From a virus, in the IMG/VR virus record IMGVR_UViG_3300026512_000218, positions 1-43,358 of that record: a DNA stretch of 43,358 bases. One strand, written 5' to 3'. Each line of letters begins with the position of its first letter. The first letter of the stretch is position 1. The notes under the pieces were generated by a model. The model was not told where the DNA came from and did not search any database. It saw only the letters and a program-made list of their open reading frames with translations. Shown here piece after piece: positions 25,912 through 34,292 of this stretch. The translations under genes were made by a program, and so were the position numbers.

Positions 25912-26922
25912 TTATACTTTTAATATTTTATCTTTATTTTCAATTAAATCATAATTTTCAGAAAAATTAAATTGACTGTCCCAAATTATTGCCCATTCAT
26001 ATATTCCAACAGTTAATTGTTTATTTTGTTGCAATTTTGATTTAACACTTTTAACTCGTTTAAAAAATTTTTTATATTTATCAAAATCTTTATGATTATT
26101 CATATATTCCAATACTATTGATTTAACCTTATTACTATAAATAAATTCAGAAAAAGGTTCTAATACTTGTCTGTCAAAATACTCTTCATAATCCATAGAA
26201 ATAATATCAGAATATTTTTCAAAAATATAAAAATGTTCAGGATTTAAACAAATTTCTTTTTTCTCAAATTCCCCGCTTTCAGGATTTTTATATTTAACAA
26301 AAAACATATATGGTTTATCTTCACTGGTAATATTTACACCATCGAAAGTATTTGCTAACATCCCAGCTTTAACATGTTGAGGCATTGTTTTATTATACGC
26401 ATTAAACGGTTTACTAAATGCTTTAACAATTCCAATCTCTTTTAATGGGGATTTTAAAATTAAATCGTATACATCTTGTAAATCTTTATATGTTATAATA
26501 TCTCTAACAGTTTTATTTGCTAATGTATTTAATTCAGTTTTTAAAATTGATGGTGTATCTTTTCTAATAATAGATAATCCTTTAATATAAATTGAACCAT
26601 CCTTTCTAATTGCATAATATCGTTTTTTAACACCAGAACTGAAATAATAATCTAAATAATTTTCATATTCCAATTCTAATAAATTAAATTTTGGGTCAAA
26701 TTCTGGATTATAAACATTAATAAATTCTTTACGTAAAACATCATTAAATTCTGAACTAAATATCTCATCAATAGTTTTATCATCTTCATGTCTAAATGAT
26801 GTGAATACACTATCAGTATCTATATATGTAATAAACGGCCGTTCTGTATGTTTATAAATAAATTTACTAACTTTATAATTATCTTCATAATCATCTTTTG
26901 AGTCTTTAAAACTTCGTGACAT
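25912..26922 (-). CDS. Family B DNA polymerase, C-terminal fragment (motif C, thumb)
   Basis: The product is 336 residues behind GGAGTTAGAAT. YIDTDSVF (about 32-39) is polymerase motif C with the two catalytic Asp, and KKRYYAIRKDG (about 98-108) is the KKxY motif. The rest matches the T4 gp43 thumb in length and helix content. It lacks the exonuclease domain and motifs A and B, which are at 29323-31191. No intein sequence precedes it, so the two parts should assemble without covalent joining. It starts 4 bases after the zinc-ribbon gene stop. Confidence 0.9.
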   Translation of the reverse strand: MSRSFKDSKDDYEDNYKVSKFIYKHTERPFITYIDTDSVFTSFRHEDDKTIDEIFSSEFNDVLRKEFINVYNPEFDPKFNLLELEYENYLDYYFSSGVKKRYYAIRKDGSIYIKGLSIIRKDTPSILKTELNTLANKTVRDIITYKDLQDVYDLILKSPLKEIGIVKAFSKPFNAYNKTMPQHVKAGMLANTFDGVNITSEDKPYMFFVKYKNPESGEFEKKEICLNPEHFYIFEKYSDIISMDYEEYFDRQVLEPFSEFIYSNKVKSIVLEYMNNHKDFDKYKKFFKRVKSVKSKLQQNKQLTVGIYEWAIIWDSQFNFSENYDLIENKDKILKV

Positions 26923-26925
26923 ATT

Positions 26926-27411
26926 CTAACTCCATTTTTTTATTTGTTTATTTATTACCTTTAAATCATTTTTTAAATTTTTTAAAGTTAATTTATTATC
27001 TTTTGATTTTTTTTCAATTGAATTTAATTTATCGATTTTTTTTAAAATATTTTTTTGTAATATAACTGCTTGTTGAAATAATGCTTCTTTTTCTTTTTTT
27101 GTTATTCGTTTTTTAGATTTTGATTTACTTTCTACTTTTTTTTCATAATCTTTTCTATGTAATGTCGGAGTTTTTTTAGTTTTTTCTTTAATCAATTTAC
27201 CTTTTTCATAGTAATCACCATTTAAATCAGTGAATTCACCCATGAATTGCCATCCTCTTGGTTTTGTTGATTTAATTTTTTTATCTACTTCAGGAAATCC
27301 AAATTGTTTAAATAACTTTTTTTGAACACATTCATTACATATAACTGATTTTGCATTATCACCAACATTGTATACTATCTTATTACAATGTTTACATCTT
27401 AAATTTTTCAT
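26926..27411 (-). CDS. Zinc-ribbon, lysine-rich protein
   Basis: The product is 161 residues behind AGGAGATATT, ending at TAG. CKHCNK (6-11) and CNEC (about 27-30) form a four-Cys ribbon. A central PRGWQFMGEFTDLNGDYYEKG reads as a small beta domain. The C-terminal 90 residues are strongly Lys-rich and coiled (TKKEKEALFQQAVILQKNIL). It sits between the two polymerase fragments and the DinG-like helicase, so a replication-linked DNA-binding role is possible but not proven. Confidence 0.55.
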   Translation of the reverse strand: MKNLRCKHCNKIVYNVGDNAKSVICNECVQKKLFKQFGFPEVDKKIKSTKPRGWQFMGEFTDLNGDYYEKGKLIKEKTKKTPTLHRKDYEKKVESKSKSKKRITKKEKEALFQQAVILQKNILKKIDKLNSIEKKSKDNKLTLKNLKNDLKVINKQIKKWS

Positions 27412-27488
27412 AATATCTCCTGTTAAACTGTTTTTTATTTTACAATTTATTATAACTATAAAAATTAATAATTAAAAAATTAATTTAA

Positions 27489-29321
27489 TTATTTTAACTT
27501 ATTAACCTTAAATTGGTTTCTCCAAACATTTAATTTATTTTCAAATAACCTTGATAAATTTGAATCTAAAAAATAAGATGTTCCATAATCATCTTTATTT
27601 CTAATTATTCTACCATTCCCTTGCACTATTTTTTGAATTGTTGTAATTGTATAAATATCTTTATATAAATCAGCAATCATTTTCATTCTTGGTGATGCTA
27701 AACTTGGAAATGGTGTTTTAACAACTATATTAAATCTGGCATTATCATCTGGTAAATCTATTCCTTCCCAAATTGAAGGACTTATTAAATATAATTTTTT
27801 ACCATTTTTGTAATCATCAATTATAGATTCTAATTTTTCACCTTGAGTATGAATATATAATTTTTTATATAATGAATAATCTGACATTTTAATATTATTA
27901 ACAATTTGATTTAATAAATAAAACGATGTTACTTGTATAATTCCTTTTTCATTTGAATGATGATTTAAAATTTCAATAATTATATCTGTTATAACTTTAA
28001 CGTTTTCAGATTTTTTCAAATAATTATAATTATAACTTGCATGATTTATATAAAATATTTGTTTATTATTAATATCAAATACCGGTTCTGCATTTATAAA
28101 TGACATTTCACTCGGGTCAATACTTAATGTTTCAGAAATATAAACATCTGATACAGTTGCTGACATTAATAAATTATACTTACTTGTTGCAACAAAATCT
28201 TTAAAAATATTTTTCATAAAAATCGGTTTAAAACTAACTTCCCCGTTTTCAATATGTCCGACATAATTATTACTTGACTCATCATCAAAAACATATGCTT
28301 TCATTAATGAATATGATAAATATTTTTGCCAAAAATGACTTCTAACTTTTAACAATGTTTGATAATCTTTAGATTTTAATAAACTATCTTTTTTTGAATC
28401 AGGTGTTTTATCTAAAATATCATACATTATTGCAGTATATATACTTGAAATATATTTACAATAATTAAAAAAGTTATCAACCTCTTCTTTTAACTCATTA
28501 TCGATTTGGTTATATTGATATTCTTTATTAAAAATTTCTTTATAATTTTCTAATTCCGTTACAACATAACCAATATAATCATAAGATACTGAATTAATTT
28601 TATCAATCATTTTATTAATAATTTTTTCAGATATTTTAATTTCAAACATATTTGTAAAAATATCATTAAGCATATGCACTTCATCAAATACTGTTATTGT
28701 TGAAGTTTTTAATTTATGAACAAACATTTTATCAGTTAAATAATATGAATAATTTGTTACAATATTTTTCTTATGCTCTAATTGTTTTTTCATTGTATTA
28801 TATTCACAAGTTTGACATTCTCCGGTCATTAATCTTTTGTTAACATTTAATAAACAATCTTCCGCAGTAAATGCATTATAATCATCATCTGAAATATTAT
28901 TTGTATGATTTAATGCTGGACATTTATAATTTGAAGCACCCTTAACTAATACAAAACCATTCTTATCTTTAATATCATAATATTTACTAAATGTTTTATA
29001 ATATTGATTACCTAAAATATTAGTATGACTTAAAAATTCACCTTTTGCCATATTAAAATTACTATTATTTATTTTACTATCCGATACTGGATTTTCTATT
29101 GCATCCAAAACCATTGAAGTTATAACACCAATAAATGATTTTCCAACACCAGTAGGAGCATTCAAAACAACATACCGTTTTTTATTATCAATAAAATCAG
29201 TTATAATTTCATTAATAATTTTAATTTGATTATTAAATGGTTTTGAATTTATTAATTGATACTGTCTTAAAATTATATTTTCATATTTAAGAATTTTACC
29301 ATTACTTTTAATATCTTTCAT
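27489..29321 (-). CDS. DinG/XPD-like superfamily 2 DNA helicase with Fe-S cysteines
   Basis: The product is 610 residues. APTGVGKS (about 55-62) is Walker A. KCPAL, DCLLN and GECQTCEYN supply four Cys in the usual XPD/DinG Fe-S position, between motifs I and II. VFDEVHML is the DEAH-type Walker B. SPSIWEGIDLPD and QGNGRIIRNKDDYG are the C-terminal helicase motifs V and VI. It unwinds DNA 5' to 3' in known relatives. Its ATG overlaps the tail of the polymerase N fragment (stop 29323), so it is translationally coupled to it and separates the two polymerase parts. Confidence 0.9.
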   Translation of the reverse strand: MKDIKSNGKILKYENIILRQYQLINSKPFNNQIKIINEIITDFIDNKKRYVVLNAPTGVGKSFIGVITSMVLDAIENPVSDSKINNSNFNMAKGEFLSHTNILGNQYYKTFSKYYDIKDKNGFVLVKGASNYKCPALNHTNNISDDDYNAFTAEDCLLNVNKRLMTGECQTCEYNTMKKQLEHKKNIVTNYSYYLTDKMFVHKLKTSTITVFDEVHMLNDIFTNMFEIKISEKIINKMIDKINSVSYDYIGYVVTELENYKEIFNKEYQYNQIDNELKEEVDNFFNYCKYISSIYTAIMYDILDKTPDSKKDSLLKSKDYQTLLKVRSHFWQKYLSYSLMKAYVFDDESSNNYVGHIENGEVSFKPIFMKNIFKDFVATSKYNLLMSATVSDVYISETLSIDPSEMSFINAEPVFDINNKQIFYINHASYNYNYLKKSENVKVITDIIIEILNHHSNEKGIIQVTSFYLLNQIVNNIKMSDYSLYKKLYIHTQGEKLESIIDDYKNGKKLYLISPSIWEGIDLPDDNARFNIVVKTPFPSLASPRMKMIADLYKDIYTITTIQKIVQGNGRIIRNKDDYGTSYFLDSNLSRLFENKLNVWRNQFKVNKLK

Positions 29322-29322
29322 T

Positions 29323-31191
29323 TTACTTTCCTTCAGTTATTCCTTTATAAAAATTCGGTAGTTTAACTTCACCATATTTACTATTTAAATATTTTGACAT
29401 TTTTGTCCATTTATATTGACCTTGAAAATAATTTTCAGCAACTCTTATTAATTTTCTACCATAAAATGTTGTAGCATCTGCAACTCTAAAATTATTTAAT
29501 CTGAAAAATTTAGATGCCATAGCACCGTAACTACTATTTAAAATAATCTTAAATACATATTGACGTTTATCTAATACTTTATAATTAACATTATCTTTAT
29601 CATATTTTTTCATTTCACGTTTAAACTGTTTTCTATCTTTATATAATTCAAATAATGAATCTGGTAATATACCTATTTTTGTTTTATGACTCATAAATAT
29701 ATAACGTTTTTCAACTAATTCATCAGAATATCCTGTATCACTAAATTTAATATTATTTTTTATTAATTCTGGTAATATATCTCTATCAATATCTAAACCA
29801 TTATTTTCAGCAATAGTATGAGAAATTATAAATGTTTCAGGACTTAGATTCATAATCATTTCAGTTGTCGGATATAAACTTGCATAATCAAATATTCCCA
29901 AATTTCGTTGTACTCCTGCGACAACAGGTTCTTTCACATAAGCACCCATATATTTTACTTGTTCTTTTAATGTATCTGCAGGAAATATTTTTTTAGTATT
30001 ATTATAATATCTTGAAATTAAAAAATGGTCAATTAATACAGTTTGTTGAAATTTTTGACTTAATTTTGTAATATTTGTAATATCTTGAATCATATAAAAT
30101 AAATCAAACATTTGCAATTTAGCATCAAGTTTTTTCAATATTTCAACATCTCTATAACCATATTTAATAAATCCTTCAAAATCATCTTTCCAATCTTTCC
30201 AAGAAGATGCTTTAATTTTACTCATATCGTCACCTAACAAATTAACTGCAATATCATCTAATTTATTTGTAGGCATTTTAATATTTAACATTGCAACTGC
30301 ATCCATCATATCAATGTGGTCAACTCCTTTAATAGTTGTAAAGAAATTATTTTTTCGTGAATTATATTTACACATTACCCATTTTGTAGGACTTATTGTT
30401 GCAAATGTTTCTTTTAATCCTAAATTAGATGCTCTATTAATTAAATAGGGAACATCATATCCACCAGAATACCATCCACTTATTACATCAGGAGATAACA
30501 TTTTAAATAATTTTATAAATACTTCAAATAAAATTAATTCAGATGTACATTTTATTAAATTTAAAATTTCACCATTTTCACCAGTTTGCACTTCTGATAT
30601 TACTGATTCTTTATTATTTTTAAATGATTCATGTCATGAAATAATATAATACTCATCTGATAATGATGAATATAATTGTATAGAAGTAACTGGTTGCATA
30701 GCCATTTTTGGTTTATTTGACTCTGGGTTTTTAACATCATACCATGTTTCAATATCAAATAAAACAAGATGTCTATTTTGACTCCATTCAATTGTATCAG
30801 AATGTTCATTTAAATATTTTAATTCTGGTGATATATCTAACATAAACGCATTATGCTTTATTGTATTTTGAAGTATTGTTTGTTTTTTATTCCTTGAAAT
30901 AATTCCATATTTAAATTTTAATTTATTAATTTTAAATTTTAATAATTTATCTCCAAATAATGATTCATAATTTTGTTGATTAGTATTTTCATCTATTGAA
31001 ACAAATGGTTCGATAGATTTATTTCCAATATATTCTTTTAATTCTTCTAATTTATCAATTGGATAATAAAAAAAATCTATAAATTTTTCTACAGTTATAT
31101 GTGGTTCATTATTATCATCCCACCATTTTAAAAAAATATTATATATTCCATTTCTAAAATCCGGTTCACTTCAAATTTGAGTTATTTTCAT
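29323..31191 (-). CDS. Family B DNA polymerase, N-terminal fragment (exonuclease, motifs A and B)
   Basis: The product is 622 residues after reading TGA as Trp at codons 7 and 186, which joins three ORFs. LFDIET (145-149) is exonuclease motif I, SGWYSGGYDVPYL motif II and YGYRDVEIL motif III. FDYASLYPTTE is polymerase motif A and KIILNSSYGAMAS motif B. The chain ends about 70 residues after motif B at GITEGK, before motif C. Together with the 336-residue C fragment the total is close to T4 gp43. T4-related Aeromonas phages are also known to have a split gene 43. It is the replicative polymerase with proofreading activity. Confidence 0.93.
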
Positions 31192-31396
31192 AATGTCTCC
31201 TTTAACATCTAATTTATTACTAAGTTATATTATTATAATAAAAATTTTAATAATTTAAAAATAAAATTTTAAGTATTCAAAATAAAATTTTAATAATTTT
31301 AAAATTGTTAAAATGCTTCAAAAAACGCGTTCTAAGAGCTTCTGAAGTTGTAGACGAGTATTTATACTAATTTTTTATTTTAACGATTCTTCAAAA

Positions 31397-31486
31397 ATGT
31401 AAGTCATTGATATATAAGGATTTATAAAAAATGAGGACTTAATTTTTAAAACGATGTAAGTTATTGATATATAATGAGTTATAAAA
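31397..31486. repeat. Pair of 33-base imperfect direct repeats, 57-base spacing
   Basis: Copies at 31397-31429 and 31454-31486 agree at 30 of 33 positions (ATGTAAGTYATTGATATATAA core). Only two copies are present, so this is not a CRISPR array. Confidence 0.75.
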
Positions 31487-31536
31487 TATCGTTAAAAAAA
31501 TAAAATATAGTTAGTGTAGTTAATTAAACGAATTTT

Positions 31537-31548
31537 TATATTATAATT
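31537..31548 (-). promoter_or_regulatory. Putative promoter motif upstream of polymerase
   Basis: On the minus strand this reads AATTATAATATA, just downstream of the SprT-gene terminator and ~345 bases before the polymerase ATG. Recurring motif, low specificity. Confidence 0.35.
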
Positions 31549-31566
31549 AATTATTGCATAAATTAA

Positions 31567-31605
31567 AAAAAATTCTCAATTATTTTGTGTAATTAAGAAT
31601 TTTTT
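31567..31605 (-). terminator. Rho-independent terminator after the SprT-like gene
   Basis: A 16-bp stem (AAAAAATTCTTAATTA with TAATTGAGAATTTTTT, one or two G-U) and a 7-nt loop, followed by T-rich sequence on the minus strand. Confidence 0.8.
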
Positions 31606-31636
31606 AACTAAAATTTGAATTATTTTTACACTATAT

Positions 31637-32302
31637 TTATTTTTGTTTATATCTAAACATATTTTGAAATATTAATTTTCCACCATCATTATGTAAATAA
31701 GTTGCACCACGCAATGTTCGTTTATATCGTACTGAAGATAACCAGATAATTTTACCACAAATATCACATTTGAATTTAAACTCTTTAGTTTTTCTATCGT
31801 TTAATATTTTAATATTTTTTGAATCTGTAATATCATATTCTTTTTGACTTATTTCCTTTTTGTGAGTAGATAATAATTTATATTCAATTGATGCAGTACT
31901 TTTATAAAATTGGTAATAATCTATCTTATTTATATATGCAATAATTTTACAAATCTTATGAAACTCTTTTCCATGATGTTTTATATCTTTAAAGTAATTT
32001 CGTGGATTATTTCCATAAACAAGTTTAACAAACATATGACCAATTTCATGCGCGAGTATATAAGTTGAATAATGATTAATATTAAATTTAGCATAATCCA
32101 TATTTAAAACAAATTCAAAATCATTATATTTATCAGAATTTACACGTGTCGAAATACACTTACCAACAATATTACTATTACCCATTATAAATGTAATGCG
32201 ATAAGTAAATAATTTTTCATTAATTTTTAATTGTTTAGCGGTATTATGAATATATTGTTTTGCATTATGTTTAATTAATTTTTTAATTTCAAGTTTATTC
32301 AT
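31637..32302 (-). CDS. SprT-like zinc metalloprotease
   Basis: The product is 221 residues behind AAAAGGAGTTATAAA. ILAHEIGHMFVKLVYG (about 87-102) holds the HExxH zinc site, with a third ligand candidate in HGKEFHKICK (about 117-126). The C-terminal FKCDICGKIIWLSS begins a zinc ribbon typical of SprT/Spartan proteins (the second Cys pair is not clear), then a basic ending. Spartan-type enzymes cut proteins crosslinked to DNA; a role at the phage replication fork is inferred. It has its own terminator and lies between the sigma factor and the polymerase leader. Confidence 0.8.
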   Translation of the reverse strand: MNKLEIKKLIKHNAKQYIHNTAKQLKINEKLFTYRITFIMGNSNIVGKCISTRVNSDKYNDFEFVLNMDYAKFNINHYSTYILAHEIGHMFVKLVYGNNPRNYFKDIKHHGKEFHKICKIIAYINKIDYYQFYKSTASIEYKLLSTHKKEISQKEYDITDSKNIKILNDRKTKEFKFKCDICGKIIWLSSVRYKRTLRGATYLHNDGGKLIFQNMFRYKQK

Positions 32303-32389
32303 TTTATAACTCCTTTTTAAAACTTTTTATAACTTTATTTTTATTACATTCTATTATAATTAAAAATTTTAATTTTTAAAAAAAAATAA

Positions 32390-32428
32390 AAAAACTGATA
32401 CAATATGATAAGTATTATACCAGTTTTT
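32390..32428 (-). terminator. Rho-independent terminator after the sigma-factor gene
   Basis: A 15-bp stem (AAAAACTGGTATAAT with ATTGTATCAGTTTTT, two G-U) and a 9-nt loop, followed by a T-rich run on the minus strand; 46 bases past the stop. Confidence 0.8.
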
Positions 32429-32474
32429 AATTTTTAATTTTATAATTTTTTAATAATTTATGAACATAACTTAA

Positions 32475-33581
32475 CTAATAATTATATCCTGCACTTTGTT
32501 TCATTTTTAACGCTAATTTTTTTCTAATTGTTTCCAATGCTTTATTAACGATATTTTTAACAGATGCTGAAGTAATATTAAAATCTTTTGCAATATTTAT
32601 ATCAGTTACATTACCATATTCATTTTTATATTTACTATTATCAACAAAACCATATTTAATATTAATAATATCACGTTCACGTTTTGGTAATGAATTAATA
32701 ATTTTTTTCAATTCTTTAACATTTTTTAATTTTTGATATTGTTTTGCAAAATCACCTTCATCACCAGTTAATGTATCAAAACCACCAAACTCTCTATATG
32801 TTTTTGATTTAGTATTTCTCGATGTTTGAGTTGCATCACCACTAACAACATGTCTCATTGCGACATTAGATTTACCGTGTTTTTTAATATCGATGACATT
32901 TAATTTTTTAAGATTATTTTCAAATTTATCCGAATAATGATTTGGATTTAATATTACTTCTCTTAACCAATTAAATAAATATGTTGAAAATTTAATTCCT
33001 TTATCTGGTTTAAAACCATTAATTGCTCTTGCTACATTAACAACCATTGCATTAAAAACTTCATCAAATGAAATATCTTTTTTGAAATTTGTTAATTTAG
33101 AAGAATTTTTCCAAATTAAATTTGCTATCATTAAACCATATTTCTGAATAATTAAATCAAAATCTTTCTTATTAGGATGTTTCTTATAACTTTCAACTGC
33201 TGCAACAACATCATCTTCTGTCGGTAAAACTTTTTTTGCGATATTTTTATTTAAATATTTTTTAAGTGAATTACTTGGTTGACGTAAACTACCGTTATTT
33301 TCATTTAATTCCAAATATTCGTTATCACTTAATTGACCTTCTTTAAGTCGTATTAACATTGTCAACTCCAAATTAGTAATGGTTTTATTTTCTTTAATAT
33401 GTTTTTTATTGTAATTTCTTACAATATCTGATATTAATAAATCATAAACATATGCACCAGCATAAATTTCTTCTAAGTTATTTAACATTTTATTGGTTAT
33501 TAAACTACCTTCATTAACTTTTAAATTTGACTTTAAACTTTCAATTCAATCCATTTCAGTTTGTGGTATATAAAATTTCAT
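32475..33581 (-). CDS. Sigma-70 family RNA polymerase sigma factor
   Basis: The product is 368 residues with Trp12 encoded by TGA, which moves the start to ATG 33581 behind AAGGAATAAATTT. Region 2 spans about 125-210 (FDEVFNAMVVNVARAINGFK followed by FSTYLFNWLREVIL). Region 4 spans about 290-360 (INSLPKRERDIINIKYGFVD, then the DNA-reading helix-turn-helix IAKDFNITSASVKNIVNKAL). It should redirect host RNA polymerase to phage promoters, as T4 gp55 does. The recurrent TTATAATAATAT motif in gaps is a candidate target, by inference only. Confidence 0.88.
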
Positions 33582-33692
33582 ATAAATTTATTCCTTATGT
33601 TTTATTTATATTAACTATTCAATAAATAATTTTTTATAAAAAAATATTAAAAAAAAACTAAATTATTATGTAACTAATTTTATTACCCTTTA

Positions 33693-34292
33693 TTAATACT
33701 CAAATTTAGCGAATGGATGTAATATCCTATTAAATAATTTAGCTTTAGTTCGATTAAATGCAACAGTTTTTTTATATTGTTTAATTTCATTTATAATCGA
33801 TTTTGGAATAGCTTTTTCCTCTGCCATAAATTCTAACGGTTCTGAATAAACTAACCATTTATTTATATTAGAATTTGGTAAAGATTTTTTTTCATTTTCA
33901 GGAACATTTAATAATGTAAAATATTCACAATATATTTTTGATGTATTTGAACAAAATGAAAAATTAATTTCCAAATCATCTATTTTCTTTGTAGTTTTTT
34001 CTACACCTTTTGTATCCAATGCTTCAGTTAGTAAATACAAAGATTCTTTAACCGTTTGCAATATTCTATTATCTTCTCTAATAGTTTTAATTAAATCAAA
34101 TGAAGTATCATCATAAAAAATATATAAACCGGCACCTATAAAAAATGTAAGTATTTTATATATTTCTTCATTTGTTAAATCATCTGCATCCACTTTATTT
34201 ATCGTATAAAATAAATTAAATGAAACAGTATCTTCAATATCACTAAATAAATCTTCTTTTTTATGAATGTTAATTTTCAGTTTTGTCATCAT
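33693..34292 (-). CDS. Unknown protein downstream of RecA
   Basis: The product is 199 residues. ATG 34292 or 34289 follows AGAAGGG; the upstream in-frame ATGs lie inside recA and lack an SD. It overlaps the recA end by 23 bases, so it is coupled to it. The sequence is acidic in the first half (DADDLTNEEIYKILTFFIGA) and basic at the end (YKKTVAFNRTKAKLFNRILH). Position next to RecA suggests a recombination helper such as a UvsY-like mediator, but I see no diagnostic motif. Confidence 0.55.
   Translation of the reverse strand: MMTKLKINIHKKEDLFSDIEDTVSFNLFYTINKVDADDLTNEEIYKILTFFIGAGLYIFYDDTSFDLIKTIREDNRILQTVKESLYLLTEALDTKGVEKTTKKIDDLEINFSFCSNTSKIYCEYFTLLNVPENEKKSLPNSNINKWLVYSEPLEFMAEEKAIPKSIINEIKQYKKTVAFNRTKAKLFNRILHPFAKFEY

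Larger units (their letters stand above)
31192..31566. other. Gene-free leader upstream of the polymerase gene
   Basis: About 375 bases without an ORF. It has a promoter-like motif at 31537-31548, another near 31226-31240, two near-identical 33-base direct repeats and complementary AACGAT/ATCGTT pairs that could fold. On the minus strand it would be a ~340-nt leader of the polymerase mRNA, or a small RNA or origin-like site. Confidence 0.45.

Noticed and set aside
30600-30843. Two short overlapping 69-residue ORFs within the polymerase N fragment
   Set aside because: One is a part of the polymerase frame cut by TGA codons; the other is an out-of-frame shadow.
25912-31191. Hidden split intein joining the polymerase fragments
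   Set aside because: Neither GITEGK at the end of the N part nor MSRSFKDSK at the start of the C part shows any intein block.
31397-31486. Possible mini CRISPR array (two repeats, 57-base period)
   Set aside because: Only two imperfect copies, no third repeat, no cas genes nearby; the Cas4-like nuclease at 39131 is a general phage recombination nuclease.
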